Of a stretch of DNA of 64,000 bases, positions 1 to 10,930 are shown in pieces. The stretch's first letter is position 1, and each line of letters begins with the position of its first letter. Position numbers and translations under genes: made by a program. Source of the DNA: Pseudomonas viciae (GTDB taxonomy: Bacteria; Pseudomonadota; Gammaproteobacteria; Pseudomonadales; Pseudomonadaceae). The stretch spans positions 150,001 through 214,000 of the forward strand of contig NZ_CP035088.1 in NCBI RefSeq assembly GCF_004786035.1, given 5' to 3'. Below the pieces are notes generated by a model. That model did not search any database and was not told where the DNA came from. It worked only from the letters and a program-made list of their open reading frames with translations.

Positions 1-525
<525 letters not shown>

Positions 526-676
526 ATATAACACCCAAGCAATTTGCTGACCCGAAAGGGCACCAGATTGCGGTGTGTGAAGACGACATGAACCGAAAGT
601 TCGCAGCAAACACACAAACTATCGCATACCCATTCGCTGGCACGTGACCGCAATGCACGCACCGGCTACCGAATTT

Positions 677-792
677 CTTGACGACCATAGAGCATTGGAA
701 CCACCTGATCCCATCCCGAACTCAGTAGTGAAACGATGCATCGCCGATGGTAGTGTGGGGTTTCCCCATGTGAGAGTAGGTCATCGTCAAGA
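677..792 (+). rRNA. 5S ribosomal RNA, first copy
   Basis: A 116-base gene that begins CTTGACGACC and ends GGTCATCGTCAAGA, so its ends pair as the 5S helix I. It lies 151 bases after the 23S end, the normal place for 5S in the operon. It differs from the second copy at one position: AGTAG here, AGCAG there, near base 726. Confidence 0.96.
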
Positions 793-802
793 TTAAATTC
801 CG

Positions 803-840
803 AAACCCCTATCTGCTGATGCAGGTAGGGGTTTTGTTTT
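803..840 (+). terminator. Terminator after first 5S
   Basis: An inverted repeat of CCCCTATCTGC with GCAGGTAGGGG around a TGAT loop, followed by TTTTGTTTT. It is a rho-independent terminator, yet a second 5S gene follows it. Confidence 0.85.
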
Positions 841-900
841 AAGTAGAAGTTATAGATTTTCACTGGCTCGTTGCTGTTGAACGGGCTGGTCACAGAATTT

Positions 901-1016
901 CTTGACGACCATAGAGCATTGGAACCACCTGATCCCATCCCGAACTCAGCAGTGAAACGATGCATCGCCGATGGTAGTGTGGGGTTTCCCCATGTGAGAG
1001 TAGGTCATCGTCAAGA
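901..1016 (+). rRNA. 5S ribosomal RNA, second tandem copy
   Basis: A second 116-base 5S gene, identical to the first except for one T-to-C change. The preceding bases GAATTT and the following terminator are duplicated as well, so the duplicated unit is 5S plus terminator. Because a terminator lies between the two copies, this one needs read-through or its own promoter in the 60-base spacer; I see no clear promoter there. Confidence 0.95.
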
Positions 1017-1025
1017 TTGAATTCC

Positions 1026-1066
1026 CAAAACCCCTGTCTGCTGATGCAGACAGGGGTTTTGTCGTT
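1026..1066 (+). terminator. Terminator after second 5S
   Basis: CCCCTGTCTGC pairs with GCAGACAGGGG around TGAT and is followed by TTTTGTCGTTTT. Compared with the first terminator, an A-T pair has become G-C and a T-G wobble has become T-A, so pairing is preserved. Confidence 0.85.
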
Positions 1067-1201
1067 TTAAGGCCGGTAATCGGATCGAGCCCTTTGATTG
1101 CTGCCAACTCCCGGCAAACCCCGGGGCCGTTGCTATGCTGTGATAGTCGGGCTCTGGTGAAAAAGCGGCCCGCGACGTCACTGGTCATGGGGATTCCAAT
1201 A

Positions 1202-1837
1202 ATGAAAAACCCTTATGCTCCCGGCTTCTGGTGCGCTACTGCAGCGTTGATGCTGCTTTCAGCCACCTATTTCTACGGCGTCATGCTCACCCACCAGATC
1301 GACAAGGCGCTACTGTTCCTGGACAGCGCAGCTGCGTTGATCGGCGTGATCTCTATCGCAATCGTGGCCTGGGCATCGCTTCAGGGCCAACGCATCAAGA
1401 AAAAACATCTTGAGCAAGGCAAGACGCTGGTCCTGATCTGGGACACCAAGGTCGCGCTGCGGCGTGTCGAAACGGTCTTTGATCGTTATTTCTGGGGCAG
1501 CTACTGGCAGCCTGGCCGCACGTTCCAGGAAGTCATGGGCGAGCTCACCGGTACCCCGCTGGAAAAAAGCCTCGAAGCACTCAAGACCCAATGCGCAGCC
1601 TTGGACAAGCAAGTCACCCAAGACGGCTGGCATTGGCTCAACAACGCCCGTGAGCTCTGTGACGTCGCCAATGCCATGGCCCGGGAGCGTTACCAACTGG
1701 ACTTCTGCGATTCGCGCACAGATTCATCAGGTGCAGCGGTGATCAACCGCGATTTTGAAGTGCTGGTGTACACCTGGACGGCGCGGCTGAAGACGTTCGA
1801 CCACCAACTCGACGAGATTGAAGTCCAATATTCGTAG
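1202..1837 (+). CDS. Hypothetical two-TM membrane protein
   Basis: A 211-residue protein that I do not recognise. The first ~60 residues form two hydrophobic helices (about residues 9-29 and 38-62) separated by a short basic/polar turn. The remaining ~150 residues are a soluble, mostly helical domain with conserved-looking Trp and Arg residues, likely cytoplasmic. I chose the ATG at 1202 because GGGGA sits about eight bases upstream and the first helix follows directly; an in-frame extension to 1094 has no such support. It stands alone between the rRNA operon and the DUF945 gene. Confidence 0.75.
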   Translation: MKNPYAPGFWCATAALMLLSATYFYGVMLTHQIDKALLFLDSAAALIGVISIAIVAWASLQGQRIKKKHLEQGKTLVLIWDTKVALRRVETVFDRYFWGSYWQPGRTFQEVMGELTGTPLEKSLEALKTQCAALDKQVTQDGWHWLNNARELCDVANAMARERYQLDFCDSRTDSSGAAVINRDFEVLVYTWTARLKTFDHQLDEIEVQYS

Positions 1838-1992
1838 ACCACCTCGCAAGAATATTCTTTTCCCCCTTTAAACATTGGGCCCGCTAGGGTGCCTGATGGT
1901 AATCTCCCTCCACTTTACGGCGTCGAGCCACACCCTTTACGGTGTCAGGGAAGACGACGGCTTTCTTCAACCATGGATCGATCGGGTCACAC

Positions 1993-3498
1993 ATGAATAA
2001 ATCAGCAAGCGTACTTCTTGGAATCGTTGTGGTTATCGGTGCAGTCAGTGCAGGTGGCGCCTGGTACACCGGCACGAAGCTCGAAGGAGTGCTGCAAACC
2101 ACTATTGCCGATAGCAACAAACAGATGCAAACGGCCTTGGCCGGGTCCAATAGCACCTCTTCAATCGAGCTGGTTTCCCTGGATCGTGGGACTTTCAGCA
2201 GCACCGCTCATTATCGCCTCAAGGGCGAAGGCGAGATATTTGGCGCAGAGCCAATCGAGCTGCTCTTTGTCGACAGGATCGAGCACGGCCCACTGCCATT
2301 CTCGCGTCTGGTGACGCTCAAATGGCTGCCGGTCATGGCCACGAGCCACAGCGAGCTTGAGCGCAATCCGCTGACTGAAAAGTGGTTTGCCGCCGCCAAG
2401 GACAAATCGCCGCTCAAAGGTGTGGTCAACCTGGGTTACGACAAGTCCATCAATGGCAGCTACGAGTTGCTGCCGTTGGATACCAAGCTCGATGAGCAAT
2501 CCCAGCTTACCTTCTCCGGTCTGAAAATCGACTTGGCCGCCAGTGCCCAGGCCCAGAAGATCAAGGCCGACGGTTACATGGACAGCTTCAAGCTGACCAC
2601 CGTCGCCGAAGACCAGACTCCGGTGCAGGTTGAGGTGAACGGCCTGACGCTGGCCAGCAACCTGAGCAAAAGCTCGTACGGTTACTACATGGGTGATAAC
2701 ACCCTGCTGCTGAGCAGCGTCAAGAGCACCTTTGGTGAGCCAAAATCGGTGCTGGGCCTGAAGAACTTCGAGATGAAGAACAACAGCACCGAGAACGGCA
2801 CCAGCGCTTCGGGACGTGCTGATTACAAGATCGGTGAGTTGTCGTTCAACGATAAGACCATCGGTTCGGCACAAATGGCAGTCAGCCTGAAGAATCTGGA
2901 CATCCCTGCCACGATGTCGCTGATGCAGGTTTACCAGACCAAACTGCAGCCTTACGAGAAAGCCGCTGCCGAAGCTGCGGCAGCTGGCGAACCAGCTCCA
3001 GAGTTGAACCTGACCGAGGCTGAAGAGGCCCAGGTCAAGGCCGATCTGGAAAAACTCCTGGCCGGCGGTCCACAAGTGGCGCTGGAAAACCTGTCGTTCA
3101 ATACCACCAACGGTGAAAGCCGTGCGAGCCTGGTCGTCGATTTGGCCAAGCCGCAATCGATGGATCTGCCACCTGATGAGCTGGGTCGTCAGTTGCTCGC
3201 CCTGCTGGATTTCAACCTGAAAGTGTCCAAGCCGATGCTGGTGGATCTGATGACCGTACAGGCGCAGATGGAAGGTCAGACTGACGCCAAACTGATCGCC
3301 GATCAGGCCACCGCCACCAGCGATATGTTCAGCGCCATGGCAGTGGGTACAGAGCTGGCGACACTTGAAGGCAACGATGTGGTGACCAAACTGCATTACG
3401 CCAACAATCAGGTCGATTTCAACGGCCAGAAGATGACAGTTGAGCAATTCACCGCGTTCGTCATGAGCAAGCTTGGCGGCGGCGTCGCCGTTCAGTAA
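1993..3498 (+). CDS. YdgA/DUF945 family envelope protein
   Basis: A 501-residue protein starting with a single N-terminal helix (residues ~7-24) that acts as a signal or membrane anchor, followed by a long β-rich periplasmic region. The layout, with a TGTKLE-type motif just after the anchor, a first half built on short Ser/Asn/Thr-rich strands and an Ala/Glu-rich helix near residues 325-355, fits the YdgA/DUF945 family, whose function is unknown. The ATG at 1993 places the hydrophobic stretch at the extreme N-terminus; the upstream in-frame extension would add a charged tail before it. It is monocistronic with a strong terminator 17 bases downstream. Confidence 0.82.
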   Translation: MNKSASVLLGIVVVIGAVSAGGAWYTGTKLEGVLQTTIADSNKQMQTALAGSNSTSSIELVSLDRGTFSSTAHYRLKGEGEIFGAEPIELLFVDRIEHGPLPFSRLVTLKWLPVMATSHSELERNPLTEKWFAAAKDKSPLKGVVNLGYDKSINGSYELLPLDTKLDEQSQLTFSGLKIDLAASAQAQKIKADGYMDSFKLTTVAEDQTPVQVEVNGLTLASNLSKSSYGYYMGDNTLLLSSVKSTFGEPKSVLGLKNFEMKNNSTENGTSASGRADYKIGELSFNDKTIGSAQMAVSLKNLDIPATMSLMQVYQTKLQPYEKAAAEAAAAGEPAPELNLTEAEEAQVKADLEKLLAGGPQVALENLSFNTTNGESRASLVVDLAKPQSMDLPPDELGRQLLALLDFNLKVSKPMLVDLMTVQAQMEGQTDAKLIADQATATSDMFSAMAVGTELATLEGNDVVTKLHYANNQVDFNGQKMTVEQFTAFVMSKLGGGVAVQ

Positions 3499-3514
3499 CT
3501 GCTCAAGTAACGCC

Positions 3515-3557
3515 TAAAGCCCGACCCGTGCATTGCGCACGGGCCGGGCTTTTTTTT
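3515..3557 (+). terminator. Terminator of the DUF945 gene
   Basis: AAAGCCCGACCCGTGC pairs with GCACGGGCCGGGCTTT around a short loop and is followed by a run of eight T. It separates the DUF945 gene from the pga operon. Confidence 0.9.
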
Positions 3558-3743
3558 GCCCATCGACAACCCCGTCGCCGAAATCTGTTTCGATTCTGAA
3601 GAATTGTGGCGTTCTGAAAAATGACCTGTCCGAGAGTGCAAAACTAGGCCCATTAAAGCTTGGCTGGATTCCTTTGATCCGGCTTCCTGTTTGATGGGCA
3701 AGGGGGCACTGCGACCCGGCTGGCCATGTAAGGATGCTGACGA

Positions 3744-6224
3744 ATGCCGCGTACTGTGGGTCCTTTTGTTCAACGTGGTTTGCGCCCGTTGTTTCGCGTC
3801 GCGCTGTGCAGCCAATTGTGTTGGCCGATGCTGGCGTTTGCCGATACTGCCTATGACCAAATGGTGATCGACGCCCGTGCAGGCCATTACACGCCTGCGC
3901 TGACCGCGTTGCGCCAGGTGCCGGCCGGCCAGGCCAGTGCCGCGCAGATCAGCGACCATCTGCAGATCGCCAGTTGGGCGGGGCTCGATGCCGAAGTCGT
4001 GCAAGTCTATGAGACCCAGGGGCGCTATCGCGACTTGCCGGTTCAGGCGCTGAGCGCAACGGCTCGCGCCTATCGCAACCTCAAGCGTTGGGATGCGGCT
4101 ACCGAGCTGTATCGCCAGGCGCTGGCAATCGACCCTCGCAATCCCGACCTGCAACTTGGCTTGATCTTGACCCAGGCGGATGCCGGCAAGCCCGATGAAG
4201 CCGTCAGCCGCGCCAAGGCCTTGGTCGCCGCCAAGCCTGACGATCCAATGCGCCGACTCGCCTTGGGCTACGCCCTGACCTGTGCGAACAGCCCCCACGA
4301 GGCGCTGTTCGAGTACGACCAGGCTTTCACCCGCGCCGGCAACAAACCCGAGGTCGCGCGGGAATATGTCATCGCCCTGCAACGTGCCCAATTGCCGGAG
4401 CCGGCCCTGCGCCTGGCGCGTCTACAGCCGGGGCTGATTGACCCTGGAATGCGTCGGCGGCTGGAAGGCGACGTGGCGGCCGAACGGGTACGCCTGACGG
4501 ATATGGCGAGCCGCAGCGAAACGGAGCGCTTCATCATTGCAGACCGCGCCTTGGCCGATTACGACAAGCTACTCGCCACCTGGAGCCCAGTGACTGAGGC
4601 CCATGATGACGTGCTCCGTTGGCGCATCGATCGCCTGGGTGCCCTCAACGCTCGCGCCCGCCGTGCTGAAGTGATTGCCGAGTACCAGAAGCTGATCGCC
4701 GAGGGCGTAAGCATTCCAACTTATGCCCTGCGCTGGGTGGCCTCTTCCTACTTGGAACAGCGGGAACCGGAGATCGCTGTCGATCTGTACCGCCGGGTAT
4801 TGACGGCGCCCGATGCCGATCCTGCGGACCGCTTCGAAGACAGCACGGCGCTCTACTACGCGCTGCTGGAAAGTGAAAAATCCGAAGAGGCCCGTGTGCT
4901 GGCCGAAGACCTGGCAAAAGCCCAGCCACCACGCGTCGAGCTCAAGGGCCTGCCGATCGGCAACCCCAACGACGAGTGGATGGACGCCCAACAACTCGCC
5001 GCCCAGGCCGGTACATACGGCGCCGACCTGCCTTCCGCCGAAGCGCGCCTGGACACCCTGGTCAATCAAGGCCCTGGCAACATCGGCCTGCGCCTGGCCC
5101 AGGCCGATCTGTACCAGGCCCGTGACTGGCCGCGTCGTTCGGAAAGCCTGCTCAAGGAAGTCGAAGCCACGACGCCGCGCGACCGTGGCCTGGAAGTCGC
5201 CCAAGCCCGTGCCGCCATGGATTTGCAGGAGTGGCGGCAGATGGATGCTCTGGTCGATGACGTGGTCGCCCGCTACCCGGAAAACGCCCATGTCAAACGC
5301 CTGCAACGCCAGCGCGAAGTGCATGACATGGCCGAACTGCGCATCGAAGCCTATACCGGCAAGAGCTACGGCGGCGGCAGCGGTGACGCTGGCGCGGTCA
5401 CTGGCAGTCGGGATTTTGGCATCGAAACGCTGCTCTACAGCCCACCCATTAACGAAGACTGGCGACTGTTCGGCGGCGCTGGCTACGCCACTGGCGATTT
5501 CGAGGAAGGCACCGGTCATCACCGTTGGCAGCGCCTTGGTGTCGAGCGCCGCACCCGTGACATGACTCTGGAAGCCGAGGTCTCCAACCACTCGTATGGT
5601 TCCGGTGACAAACAGGGCGCGCGCCTGGCCGTGGCCCGAGACATTAATGACCACTGGCAATACGGCGGTAGCCTGGATTACCTCTCGGCCGAAACCCCGT
5701 TGCGGGCGCTCAACAGCGGCATCCGTGCCAATGGCGGCAGCGGTTTTGTTCGCTGGCGTGCCAATGAAAGTCGCGAGTGGCGACTGGCTGTCAGCCCGTC
5801 CCATTTCAGCGATGGCAACAATCGTCTCGAGGCCGTGGTTACCGGTCGCGAGGGCATCTACAGCGCTCCGCGCCTGCAAGTGGAGTTGGGCCTGGAAGTG
5901 GCGACCAGCCGTAACAGCGGTTCCAACGAAGTGCCTTACTTCAATCCCAAGTCGGACTTCACCGTCATGCCGACCGTGAACGCCAACCACGTGTTGTACC
6001 GCCGCTACGAAACCACCTGGAGCCAGCAGTTCCAAGTGGGGGCCGGTACCTACAGCCAGCGCGACCACAGTACCGGCGCCATGGGTTTGCTCGGCTACGG
6101 CCAGCGTTTCATCTGGAACGACGTGCTGGAGGCAGGCGCCGCACTGAGCTGGCTCAACCGCCCTTACGACGGCGACCGCGAAAGCGACCTGCGCCTGCTT
6201 GTCGACCTCACTTACCGCTTCTAG
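3744..6224 (+). CDS. pgaA: Poly-β-1,6-GlcNAc export porin PgaA
   Basis: An 826-residue outer-membrane porin that exports poly-β-1,6-N-acetylglucosamine (PGA). A signal peptide ends at about Ala33 (AFA then DT). Residues ~35-525 are TPR-type helical repeats that bind PgaB and the polymer in the periplasm. From about residue 530 the sequence becomes strand-rich with alternating aromatic residues and ends in the terminal Phe typical of β-barrels. Size and two-part layout match E. coli PgaA. TAAGGA lies 11 bases before the ATG. It is the first gene of pgaABCD, six bases after a promoter-proximal hairpin, and only 12 bases separate it from pgaB. Confidence 0.94.
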   Translation: MPRTVGPFVQRGLRPLFRVALCSQLCWPMLAFADTAYDQMVIDARAGHYTPALTALRQVPAGQASAAQISDHLQIASWAGLDAEVVQVYETQGRYRDLPVQALSATARAYRNLKRWDAATELYRQALAIDPRNPDLQLGLILTQADAGKPDEAVSRAKALVAAKPDDPMRRLALGYALTCANSPHEALFEYDQAFTRAGNKPEVAREYVIALQRAQLPEPALRLARLQPGLIDPGMRRRLEGDVAAERVRLTDMASRSETERFIIADRALADYDKLLATWSPVTEAHDDVLRWRIDRLGALNARARRAEVIAEYQKLIAEGVSIPTYALRWVASSYLEQREPEIAVDLYRRVLTAPDADPADRFEDSTALYYALLESEKSEEARVLAEDLAKAQPPRVELKGLPIGNPNDEWMDAQQLAAQAGTYGADLPSAEARLDTLVNQGPGNIGLRLAQADLYQARDWPRRSESLLKEVEATTPRDRGLEVAQARAAMDLQEWRQMDALVDDVVARYPENAHVKRLQRQREVHDMAELRIEAYTGKSYGGGSGDAGAVTGSRDFGIETLLYSPPINEDWRLFGGAGYATGDFEEGTGHHRWQRLGVERRTRDMTLEAEVSNHSYGSGDKQGARLAVARDINDHWQYGGSLDYLSAETPLRALNSGIRANGGSGFVRWRANESREWRLAVSPSHFSDGNNRLEAVVTGREGIYSAPRLQVELGLEVATSRNSGSNEVPYFNPKSDFTVMPTVNANHVLYRRYETTWSQQFQVGAGTYSQRDHSTGAMGLLGYGQRFIWNDVLEAGAALSWLNRPYDGDRESDLRLLVDLTYRF

Positions 6225-6236
6225 AAGAGTTTGAAG

Positions 6237-8234
6237 ATGCCCGTCATTTCGCGATTCATCCTTCTGCTGGGGGTCTTGCTGATCAGCGCTTGTGCCCAGC
6301 AAGCCCCGGCGTTCACATCGCCTTCGCAACGGCCGCTGGCGGCCAACGATGCTCCGTGGCCGAAGAACCATGTGCTCGGTATTGCCTACCACGATGTCGA
6401 GGACCGTGACCCGGACCAGGCGCTGGTGGCTGTGCGCACCGAACGTTTGATCGAACAGCTGGCGTGGCTGCGGGAAAATAACTATCAGCCGGTCACCGTG
6501 GACCAAATCATCACCGCTCGCAACGGCGGCCCGGAACTGCCACCGCGTGCGGTGCTGCTGAGTTTCGACGACGGTTACTCGAGCTTCTACACCCGGGTCA
6601 TGCCGATTCTGCGCGCCTATAACTGGCCGGCGATATTGGCGCCGGTCGGTAGCTGGGTCGATACGCCGCTGAACCAACCGGTGGATTTTGCCGGGGTGCC
6701 GCGCAAGCGTTCCGAGTTTTTGACCTGGGAGCAGATTCGCGAGGTTTCGAAATCGGGCCTGGTAGAAATCGCCGCCCACACCGACGCCAATCACAAAGGT
6801 GTACTGGCCAACCCGCAAGGCAACCTGCAACCGGCGGCGACGACCCGGCGCTACGATCCCGCCACCGGTCGCTATGAAAGCGAAGCTGATTTCCAGGCTC
6901 GCCAGCGCAAGGACGTGGTGGCCATTTCCGAGAAAATCCGCAAGGTCGCCGGCTACAGTCCGCGGGTTTGGGTCTGGCCCTACGGTGCCGCCGATGGCAC
7001 CGCGTTGCAGGTGATCGGCAGCGAAGGTTATCAAATGGCCCTGACCCTGGAAGATGGCCTGGACAGCCTCAATAACCTGATGAGCGGCCCACGTTTTCTG
7101 GTGGCCTCCGATCCGGATGGTGCGCACTTCGCCGAGAGCGTCGTCGGCGTGCAGACGATGGACCCGTTGCGGGTGGTCCATGTCGACCTGGACTACGTCT
7201 ACGACCCGGACCCCGTGCAGCAAGAGGCCAACGTCGGCAAACTGGTCCAGCGCATCTACGACCTGGGCGCCAATACCGTATTCCTGCAAGCGTTCGCCGA
7301 TCCGAAAGGCGACGGCCTGGTGCGCTCGCTGTATTTCCCCAACCGTCACTTGCCGGTACGGGCCGATCTGTTTGACCGAGTCGCGTGGCAGTTGAAAACC
7401 CGAGCCAACACCAAGGTTTTCGCTTGGATGCCCGTGCTCAGTTTTGCCCTCGATTCGAAGCTGCCGCGCGTACAGCGCTGGGATCCGGAAACCGGCAAGA
7501 CGGCCATCGCCCCGGATCAATATGTACGTCTGTCGCCCTTCGACCCGAACGTACGGCGGGTCATCGGTGAGGTTTATGAAGACCTGGCGCGGATGAGCTC
7601 GATTGACGGCGTCCTGTACCATGACGACGCGGTGTTCTCCGACTTCGAAGATGCCGGCCCCGCCGCGTTGAAAGTCTATGCCGCCAACGGCTTGCCGAGG
7701 TCCATCGCCGCCTTGCGCGATGACCCGGCGACGATGCAACGCTGGACTCGCTTCAAGAGCCGCTACCTGATCGACTTTACCCGTGAACTCACCGCCAAGG
7801 TCCGGGCGATTCGCGGTCCGCAGGTGCAAACGGCGCGCAATATCTTTGCCGAGCCGATGCTCAATCCTGAAAGCGAAGCCTGGTTCGCCCAGAACCTGGA
7901 CGACTTCCTCGGCGCCTACAACTGGACGGCCCCGATGGCCATGCCGTTGATGGAAAACCAGACCCTCCAGCAATCCGGTCCCTGGCTTGAGCGCCTGGTC
8001 GCCACCGTCAAGGCCCGCCCCGGTGCCCTCAAGCGCACGGTGTTCGAATTGCAGGCCCGCGACTGGCACAGCCAACCGGCCCGCGACATCGACGGCGAAC
8101 AATTGGCTGACTGGATGGGGCGTCTCAAGCGCCAGGGCGTGACCAGTTTCGGCTACTACCCGGACAACTTCATCGAAGACCAGCCCGCGGTGAAAGCCGT
8201 GCGGCCGGCGCTCTCCAACAAGTGGAATCCTTGA
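6237..8234 (+). CDS. pgaB: PGA N-deacetylase lipoprotein PgaB
   Basis: A 665-residue periplasmic lipoprotein that partly de-N-acetylates PGA so that it can be exported through PgaA. The signal peptide carries a lipobox (LISAC) with Cys19 as the acylated residue. The N-terminal NodB-like domain shows SFDDGY with Asp111 and Asp112, and His181 and His186 (AHTDANH), the same spacing as the metal-binding and catalytic residues of E. coli PgaB. The C-terminal half (about 310-665) is the hydrolase-like PGA-binding domain. I used the ATG at 6237, seven bases after GAAGAG; a TTG at 6231 is too close to that site. It ends one base before pgaC. Confidence 0.94.
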   Translation: MPVISRFILLLGVLLISACAQQAPAFTSPSQRPLAANDAPWPKNHVLGIAYHDVEDRDPDQALVAVRTERLIEQLAWLRENNYQPVTVDQIITARNGGPELPPRAVLLSFDDGYSSFYTRVMPILRAYNWPAILAPVGSWVDTPLNQPVDFAGVPRKRSEFLTWEQIREVSKSGLVEIAAHTDANHKGVLANPQGNLQPAATTRRYDPATGRYESEADFQARQRKDVVAISEKIRKVAGYSPRVWVWPYGAADGTALQVIGSEGYQMALTLEDGLDSLNNLMSGPRFLVASDPDGAHFAESVVGVQTMDPLRVVHVDLDYVYDPDPVQQEANVGKLVQRIYDLGANTVFLQAFADPKGDGLVRSLYFPNRHLPVRADLFDRVAWQLKTRANTKVFAWMPVLSFALDSKLPRVQRWDPETGKTAIAPDQYVRLSPFDPNVRRVIGEVYEDLARMSSIDGVLYHDDAVFSDFEDAGPAALKVYAANGLPRSIAALRDDPATMQRWTRFKSRYLIDFTRELTAKVRAIRGPQVQTARNIFAEPMLNPESEAWFAQNLDDFLGAYNWTAPMAMPLMENQTLQQSGPWLERLVATVKARPGALKRTVFELQARDWHSQPARDIDGEQLADWMGRLKRQGVTSFGYYPDNFIEDQPAVKAVRPALSNKWNP

Positions 8235-8235
8235 C

Positions 8236-9591
8236 ATGTTCGACAGACTGCTCGCCCTGCTGGTGCTGGCGATTGTCCTTGGCGTGCCCCTGGGCCTGAT
8301 CTTCCTGGTCACTGGGCAATTCCTGATGGACTTCGTGTTCTTTTACCCGCTGTTCATGTCCGGGCTGTGGATCGCTGGCGGCCTGTATTTCTGGCTGCAC
8401 TGGGAGCGCCATTGGCCGTGGAAGGACGACACCCTGCCGCCGCCCTTGGCCGGCGAGCCGCTGATCAGCATCCTGATTCCGTGCTTCAACGAGGGCGACA
8501 ACGTCGCCGACACCATTCACGCGGCGCTGGGCCAGCATTACCCGAACATCGAAGTCATCGCCATCAACGACGGCTCAAAAGACAACACCGCCCAGATGCT
8601 CGACCAACTGGCGGCTGAAGACCCGCGCCTGCGCGTGCTGCACCTGGCGGAAAACCAGGGCAAGGCCGTGGCCCTGCGCATGGGGGCCATCGCGGCGCGC
8701 AGTGAATACCTGGTGTGCATCGATGGTGACGCGTTGCTGGCGCCCAATACCTGCGCCTACCTGGTAGCTCCGATGCTCGATAACGCCCGCCTTGGCGCGG
8801 TAACCGGCAACCCGCGCATCCGCACCCGTTCTACCCTGGTGGGCCGGGTCCAGGTCGGCGAGTTCTCCTCGATCATCGGCCTGATCAAGCGCACCCAGCG
8901 GGTCTTCGGGCGGATCTTCACCGTTTCCGGGGTGATCGTCGCGTTCCGTCGTACCGCCCTGCACCGGGTCGGCTACTGGAGCCCGGACATGATCACCGAA
9001 GACATCGACATCAGTTGGAAGCTGCAACTGGACCACTGGAGCATCTTCTACGAACCCCGCGCACTGTGCTGGATCCTCATGCCCGAAACCCTGCGCGGCC
9101 TGTGGCGGCAACGGCTGCGCTGGGCCCAGGGCGGCGCCGAGGTGCTGTTCAAGAATATCCGTGGCATCTGGCAATACCGCCACCGCTACTTGTGGCCGTT
9201 ACTGTTCGAATATTGCCTGTCCACCGGTTGGGCGTTCACGTTCCTGCTGTCGGTGATTTTCTGGGGCGCTGGCAAATTCGTGGAAATGCCGGCGGCCATC
9301 GCGGTCGACCACCTCATGCCGCCGGCCTTCACCGGGTTGTTGCTGGCGGTGGTGTGCCTGCTGCAGTTCGCGGTGAGCATCCTGATTGATCGCCGCTACG
9401 AAAAAGGCCTGTGGCACATCATGTTCTGGGTGGTCTGGTACCCGTTGGTGTTCTGGTTGATCAGCCTGTTCACCACCCTGGTGAGCTTTCCAAAGGTGCT
9501 GTTCGGCCAGCACCAGCAGCGTGCGCGTTGGGTCAGCCCGGATCGCGGCATCAAACCGTTAGACGATGAAGAAGAGGAAGTGATCCGATGA
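8236..9591 (+). CDS. pgaC: PGA synthase catalytic subunit PgaC
   Basis: A 451-residue inner-membrane family 2 glycosyltransferase that polymerises UDP-GlcNAc into PGA. Two N-terminal membrane helices (within 1-55) precede the GT-A domain with Asp163-Gly-Asp165, TED at 254-256 and QRLRW at 292-296 (the QxxRW motif of processive synthases). Three or so helices follow from about 315. In E. coli, activity needs PgaD and c-di-GMP bound at the PgaC-PgaD interface. The start lies one base after the pgaB stop, and the end overlaps pgaD by four bases, so translation is coupled. Confidence 0.95.
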   Translation: MFDRLLALLVLAIVLGVPLGLIFLVTGQFLMDFVFFYPLFMSGLWIAGGLYFWLHWERHWPWKDDTLPPPLAGEPLISILIPCFNEGDNVADTIHAALGQHYPNIEVIAINDGSKDNTAQMLDQLAAEDPRLRVLHLAENQGKAVALRMGAIAARSEYLVCIDGDALLAPNTCAYLVAPMLDNARLGAVTGNPRIRTRSTLVGRVQVGEFSSIIGLIKRTQRVFGRIFTVSGVIVAFRRTALHRVGYWSPDMITEDIDISWKLQLDHWSIFYEPRALCWILMPETLRGLWRQRLRWAQGGAEVLFKNIRGIWQYRHRYLWPLLFEYCLSTGWAFTFLLSVIFWGAGKFVEMPAAIAVDHLMPPAFTGLLLAVVCLLQFAVSILIDRRYEKGLWHIMFWVVWYPLVFWLISLFTTLVSFPKVLFGQHQQRARWVSPDRGIKPLDDEEEEVIR

Positions 9592-10136
9592 AAATTATCA
9601 GGACCCGGCAAAGACCTTTTCTGGTGGTCATTGACGTTCTCTTCACTGTGCTGGCGTGGGTTGGGTTGGTGTATTTGTTGGTCAATGGCTTGTGGCCGCT
9701 GTTCGACAATCAGGCAGGCGCGCATCTGGGGGGATCGCTGTTCGACACCCTGGGGACCTTGCAGATCTACGGCTGGATCGCCTTGGTCAACGCGGTCCTC
9801 CTGATTACTTGGGCACGTTATCAGCAGCGCAAAAGCCGCAGCTTTGCCCAGCGGCGGTTGCCGGCACCGGTGGTGGACGATCAAGGCTTGAGCGACAGTT
9901 TCAAATTGACCGACGAGCGCCTGGACACCTTGCGCCAGCCTGGTTCGAAGATCATCCACAACAATCAGGATGGCGACATCAGCCACGTCGTGGCGCATTT
10001 CCATCTGCTGAGCCCGGAGTTGCAACCGCCGCCTCTCGCTCCACTGGAGCGCCCCCGGGTGATTCACCTGCCGGCCGATCGTGGGAGCGAGCTTGCTCGC
10101 GATGGCGGAGTGTCAGCCAGCATAGATGCCGGTTGA
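9588..10136 (+). CDS. pgaD: PGA synthase accessory subunit PgaD
   Basis: A 182-residue membrane protein with two helices (about 10-35 and 60-85) and a cytoplasmic tail, as expected for PgaD, the small partner that completes the c-di-GMP-responsive synthase. Its ATG overlaps the pgaC stop (ATGA). The last 17 residues are not typical: from GTGGGAGCGAG at 10081 onward the reading frame runs through one half of a REP palindrome, so the C-terminus is encoded by repeat DNA. The family-like part ends around residue 165. Confidence 0.88.
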   Translation: MKIIRTRQRPFLVVIDVLFTVLAWVGLVYLLVNGLWPLFDNQAGAHLGGSLFDTLGTLQIYGWIALVNAVLLITWARYQQRKSRSFAQRRLPAPVVDDQGLSDSFKLTDERLDTLRQPGSKIIHNNQDGDISHVVAHFHLLSPELQPPPLAPLERPRVIHLPADRGSELARDGGVSASIDAG

Positions 10137-10168
10137 ACCGACGCCATCGCGAGCAAGCTCGCTCCCAC
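10081..10168. repeat. REPIN overlapping the 3' end of pgaD
   Basis: Two inverted REP units: GTGGGAGCGAGCTTGCTCGC at the left and its exact complement ending at 10168, with a ~35-base spacer. Each unit is itself a hairpin with a GCGAGC core. The left unit lies inside the pgaD coding region. Confidence 0.9.
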
Positions 10169-10320
10169 AGTGGATTGGGGTTGTTGGACAGATTGGGGGC
10201 ACATGTGGCGCTGTCGGGGAAAGTGGAGCGAAGTTCATCATAATTGTCACTGCAACCGGGTGGGTGCTGCGGCTATAGTTCGCAAGCCGTCCATGGCCTG
10301 ATCCGCATAAGGTGCCCGGT

Positions 10321-10881
10321 ATGACCCGATTGAACTCTCTTACCCCCTGGCTGGCGGCCGTCGCCCTGATGCTATGCGCGCAAGGGGCTGTCCAGGCCGA
10401 GGAGCGTTTCACCCTCAGCATTCCCGGCGTGTCGGACGACCGCCTCTTCACCGCAGCGGCGGCCAGTGACGCCAACACGTGTGGTGGCAAGAACATTTCC
10501 CCGGCCCTGAGTTGGAACGCCGGCCCGCCCGGCACCCTCAGCTACGCCATTGTCATGTTGGACCCGGACGGCCAAAGGGGTCAGGGCGTCGATCACTGGG
10601 TCCATTACGGTATCAAGGCCACCACACGGCAGATTCCGACGGGTGCAGGTACCAAGCCGACGCTGGAAGGCATGAGCGGTATCAACAGCAAGAACACGCG
10701 CGGCTATATCGGCCCTTGCCCGCCCATTGGCGACAGCGCGCATCATTACCTGATTCAGCTCTTCGCCTTGGACCTGCCTCCTGAAGCGTTGCCCGCCGGC
10801 CTTACGCGCGCCCAGTTGATGGAAAAGATCAACGGCCACGTGCTGCGCAACAGCAGCGTCGTGCGGCGCTACCACCGCTAA
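10321..10881 (+). CDS. Periplasmic YbhB/YbcL (PEBP) family protein
   Basis: A 186-residue secreted protein. The signal peptide ends near residue 24 (AVQA then EERF). The mature part carries hallmarks of the phosphatidylethanolamine-binding fold in its bacterial YbhB/YbcL form: CGGKNISPALSW, an MLDPDG motif, DHWVHYGI and YIGPCPP followed by HHYLIQLFAL. Bacterial members have no settled role. AAGG lies about eight bases before the chosen ATG at 10321; the GTG nine bases earlier would overlap that site. It stands alone after pgaD and its REPIN. Confidence 0.9.
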   Translation: MTRLNSLTPWLAAVALMLCAQGAVQAEERFTLSIPGVSDDRLFTAAAASDANTCGGKNISPALSWNAGPPGTLSYAIVMLDPDGQRGQGVDHWVHYGIKATTRQIPTGAGTKPTLEGMSGINSKNTRGYIGPCPPIGDSAHHYLIQLFALDLPPEALPAGLTRAQLMEKINGHVLRNSSVVRRYHR

Positions 10882-10930
10882 GCCAGTCATCAAAAACGCC
10901 TGTTTAGACTGGGGATATGGTCTACACCCT

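Noticed and set aside
4569..8312. A 1247-codon minus-strand frame across pgaA and pgaB
   Set aside because: pgaA and pgaB show full family features, including catalytic residues. The reverse frame is open only because of high third-position GC.
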